Shown here in pieces: positions 1-6,238 of a DNA stretch of 7,455 nt. The translations under genes and the position numbers were made by a program. The notes under the pieces are model-generated. The model was not told where the DNA came from. It ran no database searches and worked only from the letters and a program-made list of their open reading frames with translations. The DNA lies in assembly GCA_025455225.1 (NCBI GenBank), contig JALOMY010000139.1, forward strand, positions 1 through 7,455, read 5' to 3'. This DNA is from Cyclobacteriaceae bacterium (GTDB taxonomy: Bacteria; Bacteroidota; Bacteroidia; Cytophagales; Cyclobacteriaceae). Position 1 is the first letter of the stretch, and the number at the start of each line of letters is the position of its first letter.

Positions 1-260
1 TGCTTGTCTACCGCCATGAGACTATGCATGGCACTGCTGAAGCTGATTAAAGTAAGTTGTTCTTTTATTTTGTCCGGACAATTACGAATGAGTTTCTGTA
101 CAGACTGCAGAATTTCTTCAGGGTCTTGTTCAGCAAAACCAGGCTGTGGAAAAAGGGTATCGTAGCCGGCTCGTGCTGAATAATATTGATTTCCCTGGTT
201 ATCGAGCACCAGTGCTTTGGTGCTGCCGGTTCCGATGTCGAGTGCAAATACCAGAGACAC
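1..260 (-). CDS. FGGY-family carbohydrate kinase, gluconokinase-like (partial, C-terminus outside window)
   Basis: Only the first 86 codons are present; the gene runs off the left edge. The visible N-terminus reads as the first actin-like ATPase lobe of FGGY kinases. It has the phosphate-1 loop DIGTGSTKALV (residues 8-18), an AEQDP segment (43-47) and an SFSSAMHSL segment (73-81). FGGY kinases transfer phosphate from ATP to a sugar in the cytosol. SSAMHS at the place where xylulokinases have a GQMHG-type motif recalls Bacillus-type GntK, so gluconate to 6-phosphogluconate is the favoured reaction; xylulokinase or another sugar kinase remains possible. The start is a GTG. It is chosen because an in-frame TGA lies shortly upstream, no ATG lies between, and only about six residues precede the conserved DIGT, as is usual in the family. 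It begins 17 bp after the ridA-like stop codon, on the same strand, suggesting co-transcription. No Shine-Dalgarno sequence is seen at normal spacing. Confidence 0.85.
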   Translation of the reverse strand, partial: MSLVFALDIGTGSTKALVLDNQGNQYYSARAGYDTLFPQPGFAEQDPEEILQSVQKLIRNCPDKIKEQLTLISFSSAMHSLMAVDK

Positions 261-277
261 GGTTGTGCGGAGATGAC

Positions 278-793
278 CTATTCAACCTCCACAATCATTT
301 CAATCTCAACGGCAATGTTCGAAGGCAATGCATACATGCCTACGGCAGACCGGGCGTGTCTTCCTTTATCGCCAAATACAGCAACCATGAGATCTGAAAA
401 TCCATTAATGACTTTAGGTTGGTCGGTAAAATTCTCTGTACAATTGACCATCCCCAATACTTTTACGATGCGCTTAACTTTGCTTAAGTCTCCAATCTCA
501 GCTTTCAACGTAGAAAGCAATGCAATGCCGGTTTGTTTTGCTGCTTCATAACCTTGTTCTGTGGTTAGATCACGACCAACCTTGCCGGTAATGTTGGAAC
601 CATCTGCCCGGGTTGGGCCATGTCCTGACAAGAACAATAAATTGCCTGTACGAACTACCTTAACATAATTCGCCATGGGCGCTGTGGGTTTAAACAATTC
701 AACTTTTAATTCCTTGAGTTTCTCTTCCGGTGTTTGTGCGGCTGCCATAATTACAAACATACTGAGACATAAAATGGAAATAATCCTTATCAT
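278..793 (-). CDS. Exported RidA (YjgF/YER057c/UK114) family protein
   Basis: This 171-residue protein starts with a basic residue and a hydrophobic stretch ending MAAAQ (about residues 1-19). That is a classical Sec signal peptide with likely cleavage before Gln20; no lipobox Cys is present, so a soluble periplasmic or secreted protein is expected. The mature part is a single RidA domain: TGNLLFLSGHGP (49-60), the Arg of HARSAVG (Arg148) and the Glu of VEIEMIVEVE (Glu163/165). Canonical RidA deaminates reactive enamine/imine intermediates; its Arg binds the substrate carboxylate. Where E. coli RidA has Cys107, two residues after that Arg, this protein has Ala150. ARSAVG is, as I recall, the usual form in the longer RidA-like subgroup, whose substrates are not established. 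The extra length over the roughly 128-residue classical proteins comes from the signal peptide and an N-terminal extension. It is the first gene of a probable two-gene operon with the FGGY kinase. The family is sure; the reaction is not. Confidence 0.92.
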   Translation of the reverse strand: MIRIISILCLSMFVIMAAAQTPEEKLKELKVELFKPTAPMANYVKVVRTGNLLFLSGHGPTRADGSNITGKVGRDLTTEQGYEAAKQTGIALLSTLKAEIGDLSKVKRIVKVLGMVNCTENFTDQPKVINGFSDLMVAVFGDKGRHARSAVGMYALPSNIAVEIEMIVEVE

Positions 794-842
794 CGCTAAA
801 TATTTACGTTTTACGAATCTTCTACATTAACTGAGGCGTTAT

Positions 843-873
843 CAAACTTACTCGGTTCCGTTAACTTCAACAA
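843..873 (-). promoter_or_regulatory. Candidate Bacteroidota sigma-A promoter for the ridA-like/kinase operon
   Basis: Read on the minus strand, positions 850-843 are TAAGTTTG, an exact match to the TAnnTTTG -7 element of Bacteroidota. Upstream, positions 873-868 read TTGTTG, giving a -33 TTG at a spacing of 17 or 20 bases, within the accepted range. Transcription would start near position 836 and leave a 5' leader of about 40 bases before the ridA-like ATG at 793. The -33 box lies only three bases from the start codon of the divergent tag gene. Match by eye only. Confidence 0.5.
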
Positions 874-876
874 CTT

Positions 877-1464
877 ATGCAAGCAAAAGAAATCAACCGG
901 TGCACCTGGTGCCTTAAATTCGATCAATATATTGAGTATCATGACAAGGAATGGGGAGTGCCGGTACATGACGATCGTATCCATTTTGAATTTCTGATCC
1001 TGGAAGGTGCGCAGGCTGGCTTAAGCTGGTCAACCATTTTAAAAAAACGGGAAGGTTACCGTAAGGCTTTTGCCGGTTTTGATCCTGAAAAAGTAGCCCG
1101 GTTTACCACCCGTAAATTGGAAAAGATATTACTTGATCCGGGCATTGTCAGAAACCGTTTAAAAGTATTTGCCGCAAGGAATAATGCCCTGCGCTTTCTG
1201 GATGTCCAGAAAGAATTCGGTTCGTTCGATCAATACATCTGGAGTTTTGTCAATCATAAACCGATTGTCAATAAATGGAAGAGTCTGAAACAAATCCCGG
1301 CAACATCCAAACAATCGGATGCCTTAAGTCAGGATTTAAGTAAGCGTGGATTTAAATTTGTAGGAAGTACCGTAATGTATGCCCACATGCAGGCTTGCGG
1401 ACTTATAAATGATCACCTTGTAGATTGCTTTCGGTATAAGCAAGTACAACAGGTTCCATCCTAG
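877..1464 (+). CDS. tag: DNA-3-methyladenine glycosylase I
   Basis: This 195-residue protein is a full-length Tag, against 187 in E. coli. Tag excises 3-methyladenine from alkylated DNA in the cytosol and starts base-excision repair; it is a helix-hairpin-helix-fold zinc protein. All hallmark residues are visible. The zinc ligands are Cys9, His22, His180 and Cys184 (E. coli Cys4, His17, His175, Cys179). The base-binding pocket residues are Trp11, Tyr21, Glu43 and Trp51 (E. coli Trp6, Tyr16, Glu38, Trp46). The conserved stretches YHDKEWGVP (21-29), AGLSW (47-51), WSFVNHKP (122-129) and KRGFKFVG (156-163) are intact. The ATG at 877 is the only start that keeps Cys9 and Trp11. There is no Shine-Dalgarno sequence. 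It is divergent from the ridA-like gene (83-bp spacer) and convergent with the M28 peptidase (31-bp gap). It appears to be a single-gene transcript. Its last four codons form one arm of a hairpin. Confidence 0.97.
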   Translation: MQAKEINRCTWCLKFDQYIEYHDKEWGVPVHDDRIHFEFLILEGAQAGLSWSTILKKREGYRKAFAGFDPEKVARFTTRKLEKILLDPGIVRNRLKVFAARNNALRFLDVQKEFGSFDQYIWSFVNHKPIVNKWKSLKQIPATSKQSDALSQDLSKRGFKFVGSTVMYAHMQACGLINDHLVDCFRYKQVQQVPS

Positions 1465-1479
1465 TCGGATGGAACCTGT
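1449..1479. terminator. Perfect 13-bp-stem hairpin between convergent tag and M28 genes
   Basis: ACAGGTTCCATCC (1449-1461) is followed by the 5-base loop TAGTC (1462-1466) and its exact complement GGATGGAACCTGT (1467-1479). The stem has 13 Watson-Crick pairs, 7 of them G-C. The left arm is the last four codons of tag and the TAG stop lies in the loop. From the other side the hairpin begins 16 bases after the peptidase stop. No T-run follows directly on either strand; the nearest on the plus strand is the weak TTATTTTCT about 17 bases on. It is therefore not a classical intrinsic terminator, but its place between convergent genes suggests a shared 3'-end structure that stops or stabilises both mRNAs. 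Confidence 0.6.
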
Positions 1480-1495
1480 GCCATGAGATTCTGCC

Positions 1496-3058
1496 TTATT
1501 TTCTAGGAAATAAAGAGTCTCGGTTAGCAGCCAGCCAGGCAAAGGCTGCAGTAATTACTGCGTTATGTTTCAAATCATCTTCGATTGCCTTATCGTACAG
1601 ATCCATGCTGGTATGATGGGTTCGTGTACCGTATTCAATCGGATCCTGAATAAACTGAAAGCCAGGTAAACCGATAGCATCAAAAGCGAGGTGATCGGTA
1701 CCGGAAGTGTTTCTTAGTGTTAATGTAGCAGCCCCCATATTTTCAAATGGCTTAAGCCAATCCCTGAAAACCGGACGGGCATGTTCATTACCCTGCATGT
1801 AAACGCCCCTGTATTTTCCGGTGCCATTATCCATGTTGAAATAAACAGAGAATTTTTCTGCCGCTGGTTTATAATGGGTTTCGTCATTAACCCGTTCACC
1901 GAACGTACGCTTCACGTAATTACGAGATCCTAAAAGTCCTTGTTCTTCTCCGCCCCATAATCCAATCCGGATGGTTCGTCTCGGGCTTACGCCTAACGAT
2001 TTTAAAATCCGCATCGCCTCCATCATAACAGCCGAACCTGAGGCGTTATCTGTTGTGCCGGTTCCGCTATGCCAGGAATCCAGGTGCGCGCCAATCATTA
2101 CTACTTCATCTTTCAAATCGGTACCGGGTATCTCTGCTATCACATTAAATCCCTTCTCGTTGGGCGTAAATTCTGTTTCCAATGTTAAGTCAAGCTTTAC
2201 CTGCATCCCATTCTGAAGTTGCCGTACCATACGGTTATAATGTTCGGCTGCAACCACTACCTGGGGAAGAATTTTCGGGGCATTCGGATGCCGGGATGAC
2301 AAGCGATCACCAAAGGGAACTTCAGCCGGGTAAGGAACGGTAGCAGCTGCAACGGTTACCGTTCCATCTTCAAGGCGGGAGTTGGGGCTTGCCTCGAGTA
2401 CAGCAACGGCACCCTCTTTCATACACAAATCCCATTTCAAAAAAGCTAGGCGCTGGGGTTCGGTGGGTGCCATAAAACGCCTTCCCCGGAAAGCCTCTGA
2501 TGCACCCGAATTAGCCATTTCAAGTAGATCTTTATCTTCGAACCTGCGGGCATCAGCAGTAAAACCAGGTTTTACAGGGGTAGGCAAACTAAATAATACA
2601 ATCTTGCCTTTAAGTTTTCCACGGTACTTTTCAATATCCTCTTCCGATTTAATATCCAGGTAAACAGCTTCTGCCTGCACCGATCCTTTAATGCCTGGAG
2701 ACCAGGCCTTCGGATAGCTGATCACCGGAAAGTAAACCGGACCAAGCGCCTGTAAACTGAATTTTTTCAATTGCCATCCCCGTCCGAAATCTTCATCCCA
2801 ATTATCATACTGTACATTCTGCAGTCCCCAGTTTTCCAATGTTGTTTTAGTGTATTCAGCCGCTCTCTTGTATCCGGGAGAATTGGTTAATCGGGGTCCA
2901 TGAATATCAGTAAGCATACTGAGGAGGCTCATGACCTGGGAATTTTCTAAGCCTTCTTTTTTTATTCTGGATATAATTAACGTATCAACTTTCTCCTGAG
3001 CCTGTGCAGTTAATGACAGACCAAAAATGATAAGCAGGTTAAGTATTGGTTTATTCAT
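1496..3058 (-). CDS. Exported M28-family zinc metallopeptidase with PA-type insert (carboxypeptidase Q-like)
   Basis: This 520-residue protein has a Sec signal peptide (hydrophobic about 4-17, likely cut in TAQA|Q after residue 20), so it acts in the periplasm or outside the cell. Residues about 110-270 look like a protease-associated (PA) domain (LKGKIVLFSLP at 149-159, EGAVAVLEAS at 215-224). The catalytic co-catalytic-zinc domain follows. His325 lies in GAHLDSW, Asp337 (bridging ligand) in TTDNASGS, Glu371 (general base) and Glu372 (ligand) in GGEEQGLLGS, and Asp410 in NMDNG. TSGTDHLAF comes next (His456), and the last ligand is His482 in HHTSMD. These match the Aeromonas aminopeptidase set His97/Asp117/Glu151/Glu152/Asp179/His256, so the enzyme should be active. 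It removes or splits short peptides from an end; carboxypeptidase Q-type dipeptidase is the closest architecture I recognise, but specificity cannot be read from sequence. The start is the ATG that supplies the signal peptide; no Shine-Dalgarno sequence is present. A strong terminator upstream separates it from asmA, so it probably has its own promoter. Confidence 0.93.
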   Translation of the reverse strand: MNKPILNLLIIFGLSLTAQAQEKVDTLIISRIKKEGLENSQVMSLLSMLTDIHGPRLTNSPGYKRAAEYTKTTLENWGLQNVQYDNWDEDFGRGWQLKKFSLQALGPVYFPVISYPKAWSPGIKGSVQAEAVYLDIKSEEDIEKYRGKLKGKIVLFSLPTPVKPGFTADARRFEDKDLLEMANSGASEAFRGRRFMAPTEPQRLAFLKWDLCMKEGAVAVLEASPNSRLEDGTVTVAAATVPYPAEVPFGDRLSSRHPNAPKILPQVVVAAEHYNRMVRQLQNGMQVKLDLTLETEFTPNEKGFNVIAEIPGTDLKDEVVMIGAHLDSWHSGTGTTDNASGSAVMMEAMRILKSLGVSPRRTIRIGLWGGEEQGLLGSRNYVKRTFGERVNDETHYKPAAEKFSVYFNMDNGTGKYRGVYMQGNEHARPVFRDWLKPFENMGAATLTLRNTSGTDHLAFDAIGLPGFQFIQDPIEYGTRTHHTSMDLYDKAIEDDLKHNAVITAAFAWLAANRDSLFPRK

Positions 3059-3081
3059 GGTTTAATGGATTAGTCATCGAT

Positions 3082-3089
3082 TAAAAGTA
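3082..3089 (-). promoter_or_regulatory. Possible -7 element for the M28 peptidase gene
   Basis: The minus strand of the spacer upstream of the peptidase (3059-3137) contains TACTTTTA, seven of eight matches to TAnnTTTG, about 25 bases before the start codon. The nearest upstream TTG is only 14 bases away, shorter than the usual -33/-7 spacing. It is listed because the asmA terminator just upstream means this short spacer should hold a promoter; the exact site is uncertain. Confidence 0.25.
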
Positions 3090-3137
3090 TCAGAATAATA
3101 AAGCAACCTGGTTACCGTACATGGAAAACTAATTATC

Positions 3138-3180
3138 AAAAAACAAAAAAGCTTCCGAACCTCATGGACCGGAAGCTTTT
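3138..3180 (-). terminator. Rho-independent terminator of the asmA-like gene
   Basis: Read on the minus strand, AAAAGCTTCCG (3180-3170) pairs perfectly over 11 bases with CGGAAGCTTTT (3157-3147) across a 12-base loop. The second arm runs straight into a T-rich tract, TTTTTTGTTTTTTG. The hairpin begins 20 bases after the asmA-like stop codon. GC-rich stem core, adjacent U-tract and position together make this a standard intrinsic terminator. On the plus strand the hairpin is not followed by a comparable T-run, so it acts leftwards only. Confidence 0.9.
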
Positions 3181-3200
3181 CGCTTCATTCATTATGCAGA

Positions 3201-6134
3201 TTAATTATTCTTCTTTTTCTTTAATAAATTCTGAATTGTCTTTACACCCTCTTCAACCGTCTTTGGTTTGGTTTCGGCAGGCGCAGTTTTGGTGCTATCG
3301 GTTTTCGTTGTATCCGTTTTCTGTCCTCCCAAAATTTCGGTTACCAGTTCAGTTGCTTTCTTTTCCGCTTCCTGTTTCACAGCAGTGGTAACCGCCTGTT
3401 CAACCTGTTGCTTCTGTTCGGTCATGTTCAGTTTAGGTTGCGGACTTAGAAATGTTCCACCCAGATCAATGTTTACCGGAATCATAGCATTCGGGTCTTG
3501 CTTACCACCAGTATACTGGGTGATGAAACTATTGAATTGAGTGCCCAATTTTCCGGCCGGCACATCCATTTTTAAATTGTAGTTGATTGACCCATCAATG
3601 CCCGTACTTCCGGAAACAGCTGTTGAATAGTCACCGAATTTTACATTAAACGGTTTAACATGAAGCCGGCCTTCTTTAATATGAGCAGACATTAATACAT
3701 CTTTCAATTTCACTTCATTGGTGTTGTCCAGTTTAGTTAATGAAGTAATTCCTGAAACCAATTGGGATTCTTTCAAGGAAGCCTGTGCTACTCTAACTAA
3801 ACCTTCACCATTAACGGTTGTAAGATTCGGCATCAGGTTCTGTAACAACTCACCGCTGATTTTAAAATCAGTTGAGAAATCCCCGCTCATCAGGCCGGCT
3901 ACCGGTGCAAAGGTTTTAACCAGGGTAAAGGCCGAAGCTGCCTGCGCCAACGCCAGGTGTTCAATCTTTAACCCGAAGTCATACTTCGGATGCTCAAGGT
4001 CTTTGGTGTTGTACGAGCCGCTTACAGAAAATGCGCCTCCCAATAAATCGAAGGTGAGGCCGCTCAAATTCGCAATACCATCGCGAACAATGATATCACC
4101 CCGGGCATTATTCATGGTAAGGTCCATTAATTTAACCGTCTTAATACCCGACTTCAACACAAAATCAATATTCTGTGGAACCTGAATTACTCCATACTCT
4201 TCGGTTTCAGTAGTAGTCTCCCCGCTGTCTTCCATGAATTCATTCAGGTCAAGCAGATCCGAATTAAACGACATGCTGCCTTTCAGCAATTCATTCTTAC
4301 CAAAGAGGTATCCGATATAATTTGCAACAGATCCCTGAACAGCAAAATCACTTTTACCAACTGTGCCTTTAACCTGGCTCAATTCAATTTTGCGCGGATC
4401 AAAAACCAATTGGGCTTGCGATACAGTAACCGCGTAAGGAAGCTCAGTTGAGGTGTACTTAAAACCAGCGAGTGAAGCAGTGCCACTTGTAGGAAGCTTA
4501 TCGTACCGCTCGGTTTCCAGGTCGGACATCTTACCTTTTGTTACCAAATCGGCCTTGACCTTACCTGCCATGGTCATTCCGTCAAGAGGGAAAATTTTTG
4601 TCATTTTTTCCAGGTCTATTCCTCCTTTGGCTTTTAAATCCCAGGTGTAGTTTTCAAGGTTTTGCAAGGCAAGGTCTGCTGTAAAGCGTTCACCGTCCAT
4701 CATCATGGCAAAATCTTTGACCCCAATGAATGTCTCTTCCATCCTGCCCGATGCATTCTTCACGCTGGCATTAAATTTCAGATCTTCAAGCGGCAATGGA
4801 AACTCCGTGGTCTTAACATATCCATTCGCCAAGGACATGACAGCATCAATTGATGGTATTGTTTTTTTCAAACTATCGTACACGCCTTTGGCGGTAAGAT
4901 TAATGGCATAATTTCCTTTAAGATCCAGGCCTTGCACAGGAAACATGGTGCTGATTTCAGCGAGGTTTAATTTAGCAATCACGTTAGCATCAACATCAGT
5001 TGGATACATCCTTGTAATCTTTGCACGTGCATCAAATGGATTCGATCCAAAATCCATATGAAACTTCTGAAGATCGATCGTGGTATTATCGATTATACCA
5101 TCTTTATTATCAACCGTCACATCCAGGTTAATGTTGTTCACAGCTGTGGGCAGATCCGGATATTTAAACATGGCATCCGACACTTTCAGGTTTAATTGAA
5201 AGGCGGGTAATTGCGTTTCACTGTAAGTTCCTTTTACCAATCCATTGAAGGTAAGTTCTCCCTCTGTTTGAATATTACTGAAACTTTCTGTGTACATACC
5301 CGGCACAAGCGACAGAAGACTCTTGAAGGTGTTTTCCGGACTGCCATACGTTAAATCCATGGCATAATTGTCATCATTCATTTTAAACCAACCGTCCACA
5401 TTCATCACAAAGTCGTTGATACGGGTTATGTTTTCCTTGAAGGTATATTTCGAATACTCTTCACTGATGGTAATTACAGCCTCCACTTCTGCCCGCTTAT
5501 TGGTAAGGTATTCAATGCCATCATAGGTAACGGTCAGTGTATCAGCCTGTGTTTTGGTATTCAGATCGAATTCATCCTGTGTAAAATCACCGCTACCACT
5601 ATGTGTGACACTTAACAACGACATGGAAAATGGAATTGACTTATCGTCATAAGTAATGTCACCACTTAAGACTTCCCAATGGTCGATGCTGAACGAAAAG
5701 CTTCCGGCTTCCTCTTCTACCTCTTCCGATGAGATAGCAATGTCGTAATTCGCCCGGCCATCTTCCAACACCTGAATATTGACAATCGGGTTTACGATTC
5801 GTATTCCCTTTATGCGTAACTGGTCACCAAACAGAATATCCTTAAGATTAACTTCCACTTCCAGTTGTTCGGCTGCAAATAATACTTCCCCTGCGAATGG
5901 CTCACGGTTAAATATTCCGAAATCACGCATTTCGGCAGTTACCTGAGGAAAATTCCTGAATAAGGAAAGGCTGAATTTATCAGCATCGAATACCACATCG
6001 GCATTAATCGACTTGGCCAATTGCTTATCGATAGCCGCTTTAATATCGTCTTTAAATACAATCGGAATGATAAAGGCTGCTGCAAGTAATACAATAACCA
6101 CCACTCCCAGTACAATCAATATTTTCTTAAGCAT
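3201..6134 (-). CDS. AsmA-family envelope protein (large, repeating beta-groove type)
   Basis: This 977-residue protein has one N-terminal membrane anchor (about residues 5-27, after MLKK) and the rest predicted periplasmic. An AsmA-like N-terminal domain follows (about 28-200; it includes the segment RIKGIRIVNPIVNI at 107-120). A long beta-rich body ends in an AsmA_2-like region (about 620-900, with GSTGIDGSINYNLKM at 842-856). The family (AsmA, TamB, YhdP, YdbH) is thought to form elongated hydrophobic grooves that carry phospholipid between inner and outer membranes; a similar job here is inferred. The body shows an internal repeat of about 115 residues, listed separately. The C-terminal 72 residues are unlike the body: a charged, probably helical stretch (906-935), a Thr/Asp/Lys run at 939-950 and a KKKKNN end, common in Bacteroidota AsmA proteins. 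The ATG fits the membrane anchor directly. It is followed by a strong terminator and preceded by a 104-bp spacer after the aldehyde dehydrogenase, so it is probably monocistronic. No gene symbol is given because several paralogues usually exist. Confidence 0.88.
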   Translation of the reverse strand: MLKKILIVLGVVVIVLLAAAFIIPIVFKDDIKAAIDKQLAKSINADVVFDADKFSLSLFRNFPQVTAEMRDFGIFNREPFAGEVLFAAEQLEVEVNLKDILFGDQLRIKGIRIVNPIVNIQVLEDGRANYDIAISSEEVEEEAGSFSFSIDHWEVLSGDITYDDKSIPFSMSLLSVTHSGSGDFTQDEFDLNTKTQADTLTVTYDGIEYLTNKRAEVEAVITISEEYSKYTFKENITRINDFVMNVDGWFKMNDDNYAMDLTYGSPENTFKSLLSLVPGMYTESFSNIQTEGELTFNGLVKGTYSETQLPAFQLNLKVSDAMFKYPDLPTAVNNINLDVTVDNKDGIIDNTTIDLQKFHMDFGSNPFDARAKITRMYPTDVDANVIAKLNLAEISTMFPVQGLDLKGNYAINLTAKGVYDSLKKTIPSIDAVMSLANGYVKTTEFPLPLEDLKFNASVKNASGRMEETFIGVKDFAMMMDGERFTADLALQNLENYTWDLKAKGGIDLEKMTKIFPLDGMTMAGKVKADLVTKGKMSDLETERYDKLPTSGTASLAGFKYTSTELPYAVTVSQAQLVFDPRKIELSQVKGTVGKSDFAVQGSVANYIGYLFGKNELLKGSMSFNSDLLDLNEFMEDSGETTTETEEYGVIQVPQNIDFVLKSGIKTVKLMDLTMNNARGDIIVRDGIANLSGLTFDLLGGAFSVSGSYNTKDLEHPKYDFGLKIEHLALAQAASAFTLVKTFAPVAGLMSGDFSTDFKISGELLQNLMPNLTTVNGEGLVRVAQASLKESQLVSGITSLTKLDNTNEVKLKDVLMSAHIKEGRLHVKPFNVKFGDYSTAVSGSTGIDGSINYNLKMDVPAGKLGTQFNSFITQYTGGKQDPNAMIPVNIDLGGTFLSPQPKLNMTEQKQQVEQAVTTAVKQEAEKKATELVTEILGGQKTDTTKTDSTKTAPAETKPKTVEEGVKTIQNLLKKKKNN
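3729..5360 (-). repeat. Degenerate tandem protein repeat of about 115 residues inside the AsmA-like gene
   Basis: Five units can be aligned by eye, starting near residues 259, 384, 499, 620 and 719. The shared pattern is a short amphipathic stretch ending in FP or VPG (LLSLVPG 273-279, ISTMFPVQGL 394-403, MTKIFPLDGM 511-520, FAPVAGLMSG 742-751). Next come G...(I/L)..KG and, 20-25 residues on, a strand plus a LP/FP turn (PDLPT, EFPLP, ELPY). Units two and three are the clearest pair; the fourth unit (from 620) is the most degenerate. The similarity is at protein level only, so it is old divergence and not recent DNA duplication. It fits the repeating beta-groove modules proposed for AsmA/TamB-like proteins. 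Confidence 0.5.
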
Positions 6135-6177
6135 ATAGCAAATGATTTATTCCTTTTTATAACAAATGAATAGTCAA

Positions 6178-6185
6178 CAAAATTA
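6178..6185 (-). promoter_or_regulatory. Possible -7 element for the asmA-like gene
   Basis: In the 104-bp spacer between the aldehyde dehydrogenase stop and the asmA-like start, the minus strand reads TAATTTTG, an exact TAnnTTTG match, 43 bases before the ATG. This would give a leader of roughly 36 bases. The nearest clear upstream TTG is 26 bases away, longer than usual, so the -33 element is weak or absent. The spacer is otherwise A/T-rich with no other feature seen. Confidence 0.35.
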
Positions 6186-6238
6186 CATAGTAAGGCGTAA
6201 AAAATGTGATTCAAAAACGATGGGGATAATCCTACCCG

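Noticed and set aside
65..247. Minus-strand open frame of 60 codons within the kinase gene
   Set aside because: The same strand carries the FGGY kinase in another frame with clear family motifs; this is the out-of-frame shadow.
186..551. Plus-strand open frame of 121 codons opposite the ridA-like gene and kinase start
   Set aside because: It is antisense to two confidently identified genes, has no recognisable domain and looks like a codon-bias shadow.
1336..1542. Minus-strand open frame of 68 codons spanning the tag 3' end and the peptidase stop
   Set aside because: It overlaps tag antisense and the end of the peptidase gene in another frame; no homology is recognised and there is no room for its own control signals.
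3718..4185. Plus-strand open frame of 155 codons opposite the AsmA-like gene
   Set aside because: It lies fully inside a well-supported 977-codon gene; the translation has no recognisable motif, signal or repeat of its own.
6156..6177. E. coli-like TTGACT / TATAAA pair on the minus strand upstream of asmA
   Set aside because: The spacing is 10 bases instead of about 17, and the phylum uses a different promoter consensus.
6222..6237. Possible terminator after the aldehyde dehydrogenase (GGGTAGGATTATCCCC on the minus strand, followed by T-runs)
   Set aside because: Only about three base pairs can form with a three-base loop; too weak to call an intrinsic terminator.
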